From Pisolithus tinctorius (lineage: Eukaryota > Basidiomycota > Agaricomycetes > Boletales > Pisolithaceae), in contig JANFAH010000001.1 in the NCBI GenBank assembly GCA_024663395.1, positions 434,001 through 498,000 on the forward strand: a DNA stretch of 64,000 bases. Direction: 5' to 3'. Shown here piece after piece: positions 1 through 10,193 of the stretch. Position 1 is the stretch's first letter. The number at the start of each line of letters is the position of its first letter. The notes beneath the pieces were generated by a model, which saw only the letters and a list, made by a program, of their open reading frames with translations, was not told the DNA's origin and made no database searches. Position numbers and translations under genes: made by a program.

Positions 1-415
1 ATTAGTGAGATGATTAGCAAGACGAGGATAGCCACAGTGGCTATGCAGAGGCTAATAGCCCAAGTCCGGGTGACCGGCATAACTGGGGTCAGACACAGGA
101 TTGTACAGTAAGCAAAGTCTGATGAACGGGCTAGACTAAATATAGTACAAACAAAGGGAAACAGACCGGAGTTATGTCCGGGTGACCCGGACATAGATCT
201 AGGAGGACCAGGGTGGAGCAGCGCAAGGCTGGGAGGCCGAAACGGACCGGAGATAGGGGTAAAACACCGGACTTGAGTTATGCAGGCCGGAGTTGAGTTA
301 TCTAGGGCCGGGACTGGGTTTTCTAGGCTGGACTAGGACCGGACTTGACCGGAGATAGGGGCTAGGGGTCCGGACTGGACTGAGTCTGAGTCCGAGAGTC
401 ATGGATATGACAACC
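1..415. other. CCGG-rich non-coding DNA with a perfect palindrome
   Basis: No gene is supported here. The stretch is made of short degenerate repeats around ACCGGA/GCCGGA. It contains a perfect 23-nt palindrome at 173-195 (11-bp arms around one G; core GTCCGGGTGACCCGGAC). It differs from the sequence left of the equivalent point in KDZ copy B (before about 22842), so homology between the two copies begins near 416. Confidence 0.5.
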
Positions 416-1565
416 AGCCACATTATAGTGGGCCGGCACAGGTTCAGGGCTGTTGGCAGTTGTTTGGCATCAATTCTGAACCAACTCCAGTTGGCCGGGA
501 TGGATGAGACCCTCCAGGAGATTTACAGTGGTTCAGAAGGCACTCCAGTGGGATTCTATTGTGCCGGTATATGTTCCGGCCAAATCCAGTCAGCCAGATC
601 AAATTTCCAGTTGTTTATCATGACCCAGGATACCTACCGGCCACAATGTAGTGGGCCGGCACAGGTCTAGGGCTGGTGGCAGTTGTTTGGCATCAGTTCT
701 GAACCAATTCCAGTTGGCCAGGATGGATGACACCCTCCAGGCTATTTACAGTGGTTCAGAAGGCACTCCAGTGGGATTCTATTGGGCCGGTATATGTTCC
801 AGCAAAGTCTAGTCAGCCAGGCCAAATTCCCAATTGGTGACTGTAACCCAGGACACATACCGGCCTTATGCTAAGGGACCAGGACAGATGCCCAGCCTAT
901 GGTGGTTGATTGGCATGGATGCCCAGTTAAGGCCACTTGATGTTACCGGTTTAGATGATGGGCTAGTCTTTTGGCATCCCCTGGTGAATGCATGAGCCAT
1001 ACAAGTAGTGCCACATATATTTTGGCTGGGCTGGGAAGCTATTGTCTATGGGGCTGATATATCAGTGGCCCGTGTAATAAGGCTTGGCTGGACCTGCAGT
1101 GTTCTGTTTGGAACGGTGGGAGCATATATCAGTGTGCCGTGTGCATCGGCCTCAGCCCAAATTGGAGTGCCCATGTACTATGGAGGGCTTATAGTCCATT
1201 GTACCGTGACCTTGGAGTGGGCCCAGATATTGTGATCCCGTAGGACAGGCTGGACGAATACTCCAGTGTTTCATGGTGTACGGGAGGCCCACGATACAGT
1301 GTCCTGTCTGTCTCGAGTCAGCCTGTGTATTATGATCACCAATCCATGTGTTCTGGCACATATGCCACGGTCTCATGCACAACAAGCAAGCCAATCTCCC
1401 AGTGTTCCATCTGACTGGATTTGGCTCGAGTTGAAGTGTTCCACCAATTACGGGCCAGCCCTAGTTGGACTTTGGGAGAGGTATATGGCAAATAACTTGG
1501 TTTGGGATGGCATATAATATCCATAGAACCACCTTTACATGGACCCCCTATTGGATAAGTGTAGG

Positions 1566-1839
1566 TTATATGGAAGGTCCCACCGGACCTGCAGGCATCA
1601 ACCAAGTCCGGACATTCTGAACTCTCATCCAATCCCCACGGGGTATCCCTATCCAGTTGTGTATGTTGTCCCTCATGTAGTAGGCAAAGCAACATCGGTT
1701 CCCACCCACAGAACTAACCCCATGTCGAAGAAGCCGGCCAGAAAATGCAACTACAGTGCCGGGGTTGTAAAGGAACTGAAGGCCAAGCGTGGGGATATCC
1801 AATACACAATCTTCATAATCGCCAACCGTGACCAGCATG
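1566..1839 (-). pseudogene. TET/JBP dioxygenase C-terminal remnant (copy A)
   Basis: Reading the minus strand, this matches the last part of the TET/JBP gene of copy B almost residue for residue: the GDYEDCVLDIPTLGL strand, the PGTVVAFSG turn, RHGV with the second metal-binding His, and RCCFAYYMR with the Arg expected to bind 2-oxoglutarate. The HRD motif that supplies the first His and the Asp is gone, because the deletion join lies just upstream. What precedes the join on this strand is unrelated sequence read out of context. The product could not bind iron normally. Function lost by inference. Confidence 0.75.
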
Positions 1840-1982
1840 AGGGAGGTGCTGGCTTGGAAGTACCTCCTTCGAATGTCAAACCTGTGCATGGACCTGCTGG
1901 AGGTCCGGCAATCTCTATTACTCCGCCACCACCAGCAGTTGGATCAGCACCCGAACAGGAAGGTAGGATGGAGGTCGACTAA
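1840..1982 (+). pseudogene. C-terminal remnant of the KDZ zinc-cluster gene
   Basis: This matches the last about 47 codons of the zinc-cluster/coiled-coil gene of copy B (31411-31553), ending in the same EGRMEVD and stop. The Cys cluster and coiled coil are missing. Only the Pro-rich tail remains, now fused to foreign upstream sequence. Confidence 0.7.
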
Positions 1983-2479
1983 CATTAATGTACATGTCAT
2001 TTCACAATCCATTCGTGTTTTTTTGTCTTTGTACTTGTACTTTGTTAGCTGGAGCAATATATTCTATATTGTCAAAATGCGATCTCCAGGAAGAAGTAGC
2101 TACCACTGCTGGTAGTTGTTACTGTATGCTTCAGATACTGGAAAACCAATCTGGTACAGTGATGTCTGTACCAAGGCTGTGGTGTGACAAGTGCTAAGGG
2201 CCAATGGAGTCATGGTTCACCTAGATGATTGAATGATGACTGGCTGGCATAACTCAATTGCTTTTGCTGTATAGCATGATGGTGGCTTTCATGGTATTGT
2301 TCTGGCTTCCTGGAGGCCGTAAGGCATTGAATTCACAGTTTAAATGTACTGGGTAGTTGGCTAGTCTTCTGGTCATTACCAGAGCCACCATTGTGGTAAT
2401 ACATGCATCTCTGGCATGGTACTGGTACCAGTACATACATACACTGTGGACCTGCTCCTGGGAGGTCAGGCAGGTCAGG

Positions 2480-3775
2480 CATGGCATGGTATGATTTCTG
2501 GGCAGGCCTCCATGCCATTGGTGCTGGGACAGCTTGACTGATGGCCTCATGGCATTGGTGGATGTGCCGGAACTCCTTACAATGGTGCTGTGACAGCCTG
2601 CATGATGGCCTCATGGAATTGGGGATGTGCCAGAACATATGGCATAGGTGCCGGCACGGCTTCCACGGTGTTGGTGTTGTGCCAGAACACATTACGATGG
2701 TGCCAGGATGGCTTGCATGATGGAGTCATGGAATTGGGGATATGCCGGAATACATGGAACTGGTGCCGGGCCGGCTTCCATGGCATTGGTGCTGTGCCAG
2801 AACACATTACAATGGCATGGGTTCTGGGATGGCTTCCACGGCATTGGTGTTGTGCTGGAACACATTACATTACAATGGTGCCGGAATGGCCTGCATGATG
2901 GCCCCATGGCATTGGGGATGTGCTGGCACTAATTGCAAAGGTTCCGGGATGGCTTGCATGATGGACCTATCACATTGGGGATATGCCGGAATACATAGAG
3001 CTGGTGCCGGGACGCCCTCCATGGCATTGGGGATGTGCCGGAACTCATTACAAAGGTGCCGGGATGGTTTGCATGATGGACCTGTGGCATTGGGGATATG
3101 CTGGAATACATGGAACTGGTGCCGGTACACATTACAATGGCGCCAGAATGGCCTGCACGATAGGCCTCATGGTATTTGGGATGGCCGGAACATACCGCAT
3201 TGGTTCTGGCACGGCTTCCATGGCATTGGTGTTGTGCTGGAACACATTCCAATGGTGCCGGGATGGCCTGCATGATGGCCCCATGGCATTGGGGATGTGC
3301 TGGAACACATGGACCTGGTGCCGGTGCTGGCTTACAATACATCGGTGCCGGGACAGCTTCCATGATGGCCCCAAGGCAGTGGCGATGTGCCGGAGCACGT
3401 GGCATTGTGCCGGTTCACATTCAATCAGTGCTGGCATGGACAGCTTCCATGGCATTAGTCCTGGGTTTGTGTTGGCCTGGATCACATTGTTTTGGTGCTG
3501 GGACGTGTTGGATGGCATTGGTATTGGGTCTGCCCATGTGGAATCGATCCCAGGACAGCCAGCATGGCATTGGTGTTGTGCCGGCCTGCATGGCATTGGT
3601 ATTGGGCCTATTCATATTGAATTGGTGTTGGCCCGGCTCACATGGCATTCGTCCCAGGATGGCCTGCATGGCATTTGTGGTGGGCCGGCCCACGTGGCAG
3701 TGTTGCCGGGATGGCTAGCATGGCATTGGTGTTGGGCCGGCTTGCATGACAGTGCTGCCAGGGGTGAACTCAGGC
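2480..3775. repeat. GCCGG-rich minisatellite array (copy A right arm)
   Basis: Degenerate tandem repeats of roughly 80-90 bp share the phrases CCATGGCATTGG, GCTTGCATGATGG and TGCCGGAACACATTAC. Long open frames occur on both strands, but they translate into low-complexity repeats (GIGAG, WHWGCAG, MHDGP types). This is what a repeat with a period divisible by three gives, so no gene is called. At equivalent positions the CpG of GCCGG is often replaced by GCTGG or GCCAG. Confidence 0.75.
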
Positions 3776-3829
3776 GCTGAGCCCATCCATACCTTCTGGG
3801 GACACCCAACTCTGGGCTTACCTGGGACT

Positions 3830-4270
3830 ACTCATATTGCAGTGGCTACACCCTAGTCCCACAGCTGGCTTGTACCCCATGATGACAATTCTAACCTCTG
3901 CGCAGCCATTCTCTATAGTGACTCCTACTTATGGGCTCAGCTGTATGCTACGGTGACACTCATTTATTGGCCCCCCCCCCATAGTCCATGATGACACTTA
4001 CTCCCCAGCCTGCTTGTAACTGACAATGACAATTCAAACCACAGCTGCACCATTCCTCATGACAACATTTCCTCTCAGGCTCAGCTGTACTACATGGTGA
4101 CACTCATCAGTTGGGCTCTCCCATACTACAAGGTGACAATAGGTTCATGGCTCTCATGTAACCCACGTGCACAAGCCATACATGGGCTCAACTTCCGCTG
4201 GCCCATCACCAATGGCCGATTGTCAGCCTCCGCTGACCATCTCATACGGCCTAACCAGGTGCATGGGCTC
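3830..4270. repeat. Degenerate GTGACACTCA-type repeats
   Basis: Loose repeats of about 50-60 bp contain ATGATGACAATTC, GGTGACACTCA and GGGCTCAGCTGTA. They match 33120-33552 of copy B. There is no coding potential. A short run of C lies at 3970-3979. Confidence 0.55.
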
Positions 4271-4824
4271 GGAAATCTTCCAAAGTGGCTGCGTTCTATT
4301 TGGCGAAAATGTCGTCAGCGCAGTGTAATTACCCCGTTCATGAGCAAGAATTGCTCGCAGGTGTGGAAACAATGCTGAGGCATAAGGACATCCTGCAGGG
4401 GGTCCACTTCACTTGGGTAACCGATCACAAAAGTTTAACATACCTATTGGACCAAAAAGATCTCTCTGGGAGACAAGCATGCTGGTTGGAAAAGCTGGTG
4501 GAGTTCAACTTCGATATAAAGTACGTACCAGGTGAGGACAACATCCTCCCGGATGCCCTATCCCGGATGTATGAGTTTGATGCTCCTGGGACGATCTGCG
4601 CTCCAAGTGAATACCTACATCACGATGTGGATGTCAGTGAATTGGCATCTCTGGACCACACTGGAAATATGATCGCCACACCTGTCTATGTTGGGATTGA
4701 AGCGCTTGTGATAACCCCTAGCGAAAGGGGACCATCAGTAGATCAGCAGTCCAGGCAAGGCTCAATGGACACACCTGTGGGGGGGTCATCGTCGTCCTCC
4801 AGTGCACCCAAGCTAACGATCTGA
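4271..4824 (+). pseudogene. RNase H end of pol (Gypsy-A1)
   Basis: This is the C-terminal RT/RNase H part of a Ty3/Gypsy polyprotein. From about 4306 the frame reads MSSAQCNYPVHEQELLAGVE, then WVTDHKSLTYLL, then the connection segment LPDALSRMYEFDAPGT. It matches Gypsy-A2 on the minus strand (15739-16400). The catalytic RT motif YLDD is absent because the element is truncated. The first few dozen bases are only recognisable by nucleotide similarity to A2. A stop at 4822-4824 separates it from the integrase ORF, which lies in a different frame. Confidence 0.8.
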
Positions 4825-4884
4825 ATTAAACCACCTAGAAAGACACAGGCCCAGCCTGATAACATAGCACGAACCAGTGAACCG

Positions 4885-6876
4885 ATGGGGCAACCTCGTC
4901 CCCACCAGCCACTACCTCCTCCTGTGGAGATGGGACGTCCTGAGATGGGCTTGGAATTTGCGAGTCACATGAAGAATCATTTCGTTCTCCTAGGCCCAGG
5001 TGAACGAAAGAAGGGGGGAAAGGGTACAGACATACCTGCCTTACCTGAGAATGACCACGCCAGGTCCGCATTGCAGGACCATGAGCTGAGTAGACGTGTG
5101 ACAAACACGGACCAACACACTACTATCCCAGATAGTGCGGATAAGGACCCAGTGACGCGCATACCACTGGTAGTATATCCAGGCAACGAGGGTTTACTGG
5201 CCAAAAATAAATACGACCAGGACCCATTCTTTAAACAGATCCTGAGCGACCCGAAAGCATTTAAGAACTTCGAAGTCACACCAGATGGATTCATTAAATT
5301 GAAACTACCAGACTGTACAGTGTTCTGTGTACCAGACATCGAGGTAAAAGGAAAACGACTTCGTGAAACCGTAATCGATCAAGCGCACTCTATTCTCGCC
5401 CACTTGGGCACGAAGAAAACAGTTTCATACATTCGAGAGTTCCTATGGTGGGATACCATGGTGAAAGATACCACCGAGTTCTGCATGTCCTGCCGAACTT
5501 GCCAACGCAGCAAACCTCCAATGCACAAACCATTTGGATTGCTCAACCCACTACCCATACCTTCTCGACCATGGGAAGCGATTGGGGTCGACTTCATGGA
5601 CCCACTACCCAAATCCAAAGACCACAATGGAAAGTACAATTCGATCACAGTGATCATCGACTTGTTAACATCTATGGTGCACCTCGTACCAAGTAAGATG
5701 ATGTACACCGCTCGCAAGGTTGCGGAATTGATGTTCACTGAAGTATACAAATATCATGGTTTGCCCAGAGCGATCATCAGCGACCATGATGTCCTGTTCA
5801 TGAGCCTATTTTGGACCCACCTTAATGGCTTGATTGGAATCAAACAAAAGATGTCCAGCACTTACCATCCAGAAATGGACGGAGCTACTGAACGTGCTAA
5901 CCGGACCATTGGGCAAATGCTCCGATGTTGCATTGGCGATAATCAAAAAGATTGGGTGGCACGACTACCTGCCATCAAGTTCGCTATCAATAGCGCAACA
6001 TCTGAGTCGATGGGCTACGCACCGTTTTTCCTGAATACAGGATGGATGCCAAGAAAGATGATATGGGACGCACCTACAAGGGAAGAGTACCCGAGTGTCA
6101 GGGCCTTCGCCAATAAGATGAAACTGACGATCATGGACGCTCATGATGCGATAATGAAGTCGCGCATAAAGCAGATGATCAGCGCTAATAAAAAGCGCCA
6201 AGATTGCCCATTTGTCAAAGGGGATCTTGTATATGTATCTACAAAGAACATTAGTCTTCCAAAGGGGATGTCCTGGAAACTCGTCCCAAAGTTCATGGGA
6301 CCTTACCAAATATTAGAAGATTTCGGGAACTATTCCTTCCGGATCAAACTCCCTGATAACCTGAAGTGGAGGGGAGTGCACGATGTGTTCCACTCATCCC
6401 TGCTAAGGATCCACATCCCAAATGACGATCAAAAATTCCCAGGGCAATGGGATGACCAGATTCCTGAATTTGGAGGAAGCAACTGTGAATGGGCCGTAGA
6501 TTGTATAGTCCAGCACCACAGGAGTCACGCTGATGCGACATTTAAGGTACAGTGGACAGCAGGGGATCGGACTTGGCTCCTGTATGAAGATGTCGCTCAT
6601 TTGAAAGTGTTAAGCAATTATTTCGAGGCGATCAGAGTTGATGGAATAGATAACTTGAGGGACGTGGGTGACGGGGACACGTCAGATGACGACCCCCAGG
6701 TATTCATTGGATACTTGGCACTGCATTCGTGTGGAAGCCATAAATATCGCCTGCACCTAAGACGAGATGGTCAGCCTCTCAGAACGACTCCATCGCCCTG
6801 CCCAGCTTGTCGCAATACTCGCCCCAAATACCATTCATGCACCTCCTGCCACCACTCCACACGCACTATTCCTTGA
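4885..6876 (+). CDS. Integrase with chromo-like C-terminus (Gypsy-A1)
   Basis: A 663-codon open frame. In order: a linker with LLGPGERKKGG; an HHCC zinc-binding region (HSILAHLGTKKT, then CMSCRTCQ); the integrase core with first Asp in IGVDFMDPLP (about 5590), second Asp in AIISDHDVLF and Glu in DGATERANRT; a C-terminal DLVYVSTKN/GPYQILE segment; and a degenerate chromo-like domain (EWAVDCIVQHH..FKVQWTAGDRTWL). The frame is intact, but the element lacks gag, most of RT and a 5' LTR, so it cannot move by itself. Family Ty3/Gypsy (Metaviridae-type) is clear. Expression is unknown. Confidence 0.85.
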   Translation: MGQPRPHQPLPPPVEMGRPEMGLEFASHMKNHFVLLGPGERKKGGKGTDIPALPENDHARSALQDHELSRRVTNTDQHTTIPDSADKDPVTRIPLVVYPGNEGLLAKNKYDQDPFFKQILSDPKAFKNFEVTPDGFIKLKLPDCTVFCVPDIEVKGKRLRETVIDQAHSILAHLGTKKTVSYIREFLWWDTMVKDTTEFCMSCRTCQRSKPPMHKPFGLLNPLPIPSRPWEAIGVDFMDPLPKSKDHNGKYNSITVIIDLLTSMVHLVPSKMMYTARKVAELMFTEVYKYHGLPRAIISDHDVLFMSLFWTHLNGLIGIKQKMSSTYHPEMDGATERANRTIGQMLRCCIGDNQKDWVARLPAIKFAINSATSESMGYAPFFLNTGWMPRKMIWDAPTREEYPSVRAFANKMKLTIMDAHDAIMKSRIKQMISANKKRQDCPFVKGDLVYVSTKNISLPKGMSWKLVPKFMGPYQILEDFGNYSFRIKLPDNLKWRGVHDVFHSSLLRIHIPNDDQKFPGQWDDQIPEFGGSNCEWAVDCIVQHHRSHADATFKVQWTAGDRTWLLYEDVAHLKVLSNYFEAIRVDGIDNLRDVGDGDTSDDDPQVFIGYLALHSCGSHKYRLHLRRDGQPLRTTPSPCPACRNTRPKYHSCTSCHHSTRTIP

Positions 6877-7086
6877 CGACCTCCCAAACAGTCTGCATAC
6901 AGCTGCCCCTCGTGCCAGTACCCGCTGACAGAACTGAGATCTGGGCACCATGTGCGCCGTGATAAGCCTCCTGCTCCTAACGCCCCTAACAAAAAACATC
7001 CTTACCAAACTTGACCATCTTCTTGGCATAAAGGACGAGGTGAGCGAGGCCATATCACTGAAAGGGACCTAGAACCTGTTAAACAC

Positions 7087-7653
7087 TTGATCGCAGAAGT
7101 CGTTAGCGACTTACAAAACTTATTGTTCAGAACCTGTCCCCCGCTTGTTCGTACCAGACCAAACTTCGTGTCCACCGCATGCAAAATGAAAAACATTGAG
7201 CAACAAAGTACTGACCTTTTCCTGGTCCACAACCCTGACGAGGAAGGACAGGGAGATGAGCGTGTGGTGATCCACAGGGAACAGGTTAAGATGTACTTCG
7301 AGTACGACCGCTCACTTCGACGCAAACATGAGGTCGCCCTAGACACACCTGCGGGTTATCCCCTGTTTAGGGAAGTGCACAGCCGCGAAGCAAAGTCTAA
7401 GGCGAGGTTTGCTTACTACGAAGTTGATGACAGTGGGAACATAGTTGTGGTGGCTGAGGGACCGTCCCCTACCAGAGAGGAGGTACTGGGGAACAATGCA
7501 GACCTACACAGCAAAGAAGAGGCCACGGGTGGACAGACGCTCAATAGTGTTCAGATGGATACCATCAACACCCTCCTGTGGGATACCGCTGAGCGAGTCA
7601 AGAAGCAACAGCGGAGGGCTCACCAGGGTTATGTCGACCGCCAAGAGCGATGA
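7087..7653 (+). CDS. Extra 3' ORF of Gypsy-A family (5' part), unknown function
   Basis: A 188-codon frame downstream of integrase that belongs to no family I recognise. It matches a frame at the same relative position in Gypsy-A2 (12212-13426, minus). Shared blocks are VVSDLQNL, HREQVKMYFEYD, DTPAGYPLF, RFAYYE, PTREEVLGNNADLHSKEE and MDTINTLLWDTAERVK. In A2 the frame continues into a basic, Ser/Pro-rich stretch and an acidic tail. In A1 the matching acidic tail is found only at 9555-9845, about 1.9 kb further on. No transmembrane segment or metal-binding cluster is visible. Confidence 0.6.
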   Translation: MIAEVVSDLQNLLFRTCPPLVRTRPNFVSTACKMKNIEQQSTDLFLVHNPDEEGQGDERVVIHREQVKMYFEYDRSLRRKHEVALDTPAGYPLFREVHSREAKSKARFAYYEVDDSGNIVVVAEGPSPTREEVLGNNADLHSKEEATGGQTLNSVQMDTINTLLWDTAERVKKQQRRAHQGYVDRQER

Positions 7654-7733
7654 GACAGTCGAAGGCGAGAAGTGGAGCCTTACGGTGTCACACACCAAAG
7701 GTGTTGTGGACATGGTTACAGCTGACTCTGCCT

Positions 7734-9410
7734 AACTCGTCAACGAGTTGCGCGCAATGCCCATGCATGCAGATGAAGACTAAAGGCCTCATGTGTAGAA
7801 AGACTGTTGGACGTTAACAGTCATCCTTCGCACAAGATCGAGTCGTCAGTGCTAAAGAGAAAAGAGGAAGCGAGTTAAGTGCGCATTAAAAGTTTTTAGC
7901 GCCCGTGTACGGCATTCCGGTTTCCGTCATATCTCTGCCGTTTCCAAAGATATCAACTCGGTTCGCATGCTCGCTTAAAGTGCTCAGCCCCACGATTCTT
8001 CCTTCCAAATTTGGAGAGGATCCTCGCACCCTACACATTTCTACAGCACTCCATCCATCAGACGCTCATTTCATGAAGTCCATCAGTCATGGCCACCTCT
8101 TCGTCGATCATCTCGCTTGTCTCATTTGCCAGAGACAATGGCTATGTATATCTGCCAGGCATTCCCACCAGCTTCCGTCCTGACGCCCCCTGGTTCATCC
8201 TGTCATTGTCAGCCCCATCCCATCCCATGCAGCTTGGACAGCGTGTTCTCCTTGTCAGTATGACTTCCAGAAGGATGTTCTTTGGTCACCTCAGGTCTGT
8301 CACTCGGTTAGAATGGTCTTATGTGGTCGTTTCAGTCTCCCCTCTTGATGAAGCATATGGATCATTCCTCCCTGCTCCCTGCACCATCTTTATTCCAATC
8401 TCATCCGTCATTCTTCCCGCATTGCGACAGCTGCAGTATAACCTACTGTCCTCCAGCCTCCCTGATTGCATTCATGACGAGTATGACATGCATCTTGCCT
8501 TCCTACTGCAAGATCCAGCAGAAGACGTCCCCCCTTCTCCTCCTCCTCCATCAGAACCCCGTCCATGAAGTTTTTGTTAACTTCGCTGAATGGATGAAAG
8601 GGTGGGAGATGCGATCGTGTATGCTCTCATTGCCCCACAGACCCCCAATGCCCTAGCCCCCTTTGATGCCTGACTCATGCCCTTCAATTCTGGAATTAAT
8701 ACTTCCTTATCTGGAAACACTGTCCATCTGTCATGCTATCTTTGGATCTAGAGATGTCTCTGCCGAGATCTGACTTGCATCGCCACCCCCTAATGTGATA
8801 TCAGTGCGCTTACTCAGTTTCTGACTCTATTTGACTCATTCCATGATATTTTGACTATCCTTGACTTGTTCGTTGCCAATACTTACCAATCTTCCTTGCT
8901 TGCTTACTTTTCATTTCTCGCTTACTCATCATGATTACTCAGTCCTTACTCATTACTTACCAAGTGTTTGTGCCTTGTTTGTCACAAGCTGTGCTCCCCC
9001 CACAGTATATAAACCCCCATGTACTTAGCTACCCACAATCAATCAGTTAAGAAGTCACTCAGAAGTCAGCTCAGCTCAGCATATCTCGTCGTCAACAGTT
9101 GAGGCTCATTCGGAAGAGTCTATCTGTCTTCATTCATATCATTGGTAGTTGAGGCTCCATCAAGGGTCTATCTACCTTCATTCATTCATCTGAAGTACAT
9201 CTGTGCTCTGTCAGCACACCTGCTTAGTCATTCATTCACTCCTGCGTAACTCGTCATCAACTTGCGCCAGGAGCATATTCTATCAAAGGTCCATTACCCC
9301 CAAGTACTTTCGGCTGAACACCTTCACTCTGTTCAGCATCCCCTTCCCAATCATCATCCATTCATCTTCTCCTGCGTAACTCGTCGACGACTTGCGCCAG
9401 GAGCACCTCC
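7734..9410 (+). repeat. Three copies of a TAACTCGTC..TTGCGC motif
   Basis: The motif TAACTCGTCAACGAGTTGCGC and variants occurs near 7734, 9247 and 9377. The first is a perfect ACTCGT-CA-ACGAGT palindrome. The last two lie in a 130-bp tandem duplication that also repeats GCGCCAGGAGCA. Role unknown. Confidence 0.45.
8089..8568 (+). CDS. Hypothetical protein, 159 aa
   Basis: A single open frame starting at an ATG (MATSSSIISLVSFARDNGYV) and ending in a Pro-rich tail (PPSPPPPSEPRP). The middle is hydrophobic, with several beta-strand-like stretches (VLLVSMTS, SYVVVSVSPL, CTIFIPISSV). I recognise no family. It lies in the 1.6-kb stretch of Gypsy-A1 that A2 lacks, so it may belong to a nested insertion. 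Coding status is uncertain. Confidence 0.35.
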   Translation: MATSSSIISLVSFARDNGYVYLPGIPTSFRPDAPWFILSLSAPSHPMQLGQRVLLVSMTSRRMFFGHLRSVTRLEWSYVVVSVSPLDEAYGSFLPAPCTIFIPISSVILPALRQLQYNLLSSSLPDCIHDEYDMHLAFLLQDPAEDVPPSPPPPSEPRP

Positions 9411-9540
9411 ACTTGAAGTCTTCCCCACTTTAGGTTTCTCTGCCCTCCAGGTTCCACAGAGGTAAACCACCACTCGCACATATTTGTCTTTTGTGTTGGA
9501 TTTGTTTGGTTTATACCAGCTTTCCACACTTTGACTCACA
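8794..9540 (+). promoter_or_regulatory. LTR-like or promoter-like stretch with TATA box
   Basis: CAGTATATAAACCC at about 9003 is a clear TATA box. Downstream are two copies of a TTGAGGCTC..GTCTATCT..TTCATTCA phrase and the 130-bp duplication. The stretch could begin TGTGATATCA and end TTGACTCACA like an LTR, but the flanking five bases do not match, no second LTR is present, and no polypurine tract precedes it. I therefore call only an LTR-like or promoter-like region. Confidence 0.3.
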
Positions 9541-9554
9541 ATGGTAATCCCCTC

Positions 9555-9845
9555 CCTCGTGACACTCATCTTCCTCGCATCTCCCGATCCTCGAGACCTA
9601 ACCAGAGATCATGCAAGTCAAACACTAACGTCAATCCTCATGCCTGCAACTCCTACATACCTGAACAGCTGGTCGCTGGCCCCAGTACTTTCGTTGTCAA
9701 CCACGCCATGACTGGGGATGAGGGTTATGAGGAGGATGTGGATGCTTTAGGGGAGGACGATGACGAGGTTAGCCCAGAACACGCGGCCAGCCACAAGGCC
9801 ACACAGGGATTCACTGTGGGAAAACTCCCGGGAAAGTCTGTGTAA
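9555..9845 (+). pseudogene. Acidic tail of the Gypsy-A extra 3' ORF
   Basis: This open stretch ends in an acidic segment (GDEGYEEDVDALGEDDDEV) that resembles the acidic C-terminus of the Gypsy-A2 extra ORF (EEEYGEEYDGIADAEGEDD). It lies, as in A2, just before the polypurine tract. It is separated from the first part of the ORF (7087-7653) by a stop and about 1.9 kb, so the gene is broken in this copy. Confidence 0.45.
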
Positions 9846-9876
9846 GTCAGGGTGCTACTGAAAGTACGACTGGAGA

Positions 9877-9903
9877 GGGTACTTTGTACCCTGGAGGGGG
9901 GAA
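9877..9903 (+). promoter_or_regulatory. Polypurine tract with adjacent hairpin (Gypsy-A1)
   Basis: GGGTACTTTGTACCC (9877-9891, 6-bp stem, TTT loop) is followed by the polypurine tract GGAGGGGGGAA (9893-9903) and then the LTR. The same hairpin and tract occur in Gypsy-A2 (12167-12193, minus). The tract would prime plus-strand DNA synthesis. The conserved hairpin is unexplained. Confidence 0.65.
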
Positions 9904-10193
9904 TGTAGGGTTTCGGACTGATGCTTGACAGTATGTTCCCAAGAAATGTTCATTCACTTGACAGATCCAATTTGTTTCTCATTTGTCTCTTTTGATTTAC
10001 TTGTCCCGTTCATCTGTGTTGACGTTTCGTACCTGTTTGCTACAGTATAAAGAGACTCGTACTACGTAGAGATAGAGGGACTTCCTTCCCTACATCAATA
10101 CAGACCACAATGTCTGGATAATCGTGTAGCGTGTCTTAAGGAAAGTCTCTTGTGTCTACGTCTCAAGTGTTACTACTTCGCCTCGGAGTCACA
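9904..10193 (+). repeat. 3' LTR of Gypsy-A1, 290 bp
   Basis: It begins TGTAGGGTTTCGG right after the polypurine tract and probably ends GGAGTCACA. It aligns with the 285-bp LTR of Gypsy-A2 in order (TGACAGATC..TTTCTCATTTG, then GGGACTTCCTTCC, then ATGTCTGGA). It holds a TATA-like CAGTATAAAGAG near 10043. The right boundary is inferred from length and the terminal ACA. Confidence 0.65.

Larger units (their letters stand above)
416..4270. mobile_element. KDZ transposon copy A, internally deleted derivative
   Basis: This segment is nearly identical to the two outer parts of copy B: 416-1839 matches about 22842-24264, and 1840-4270 matches about 31411-33552. The 7146 bp that lie between them in copy B (24265-31410), including the transposase, are missing. 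The join at 1839/1840 falls inside the TET/JBP catalytic domain on the left and inside the last exon of the zinc-cluster gene on the right. Both genes are cut mid-coding, so copy A is best read as the deletion product rather than the empty ancestor. Copy A also has about 510 bp (2296-2805) of minisatellite absent from B. Its right side stops abruptly at 4270, where Gypsy-A1 begins. Confidence 0.75.
4271..10193 (+). mobile_element. Gypsy-A1: 5'-truncated Ty3/Gypsy element
   Basis: The element starts abruptly in the RT/RNase H region, directly against KDZ copy A, and runs through integrase and an extra 3' ORF to a polypurine tract (9893-9903) and one LTR (9904-10193). Gag, protease, most of RT and the 5' LTR are missing. 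Its closest relative in the window is Gypsy-A2 on the other strand. Between about 7890 and 9545 it carries sequence that A2 lacks. Confidence 0.8.

Noticed and set aside
2590..3780. Long overlapping frames on both strands (up to 265 codons) in the copy A repeats
   Set aside because: They translate into low-complexity peptide repeats created by a repeat period divisible by three; there is no family motif, and frames are open on both strands.
8794..9540. A second solo LTR inside Gypsy-A1
   Set aside because: TG..CA-like ends can be chosen, but there is no target duplication, partner LTR or polypurine tract. Kept only as an LTR-like or promoter-like region.
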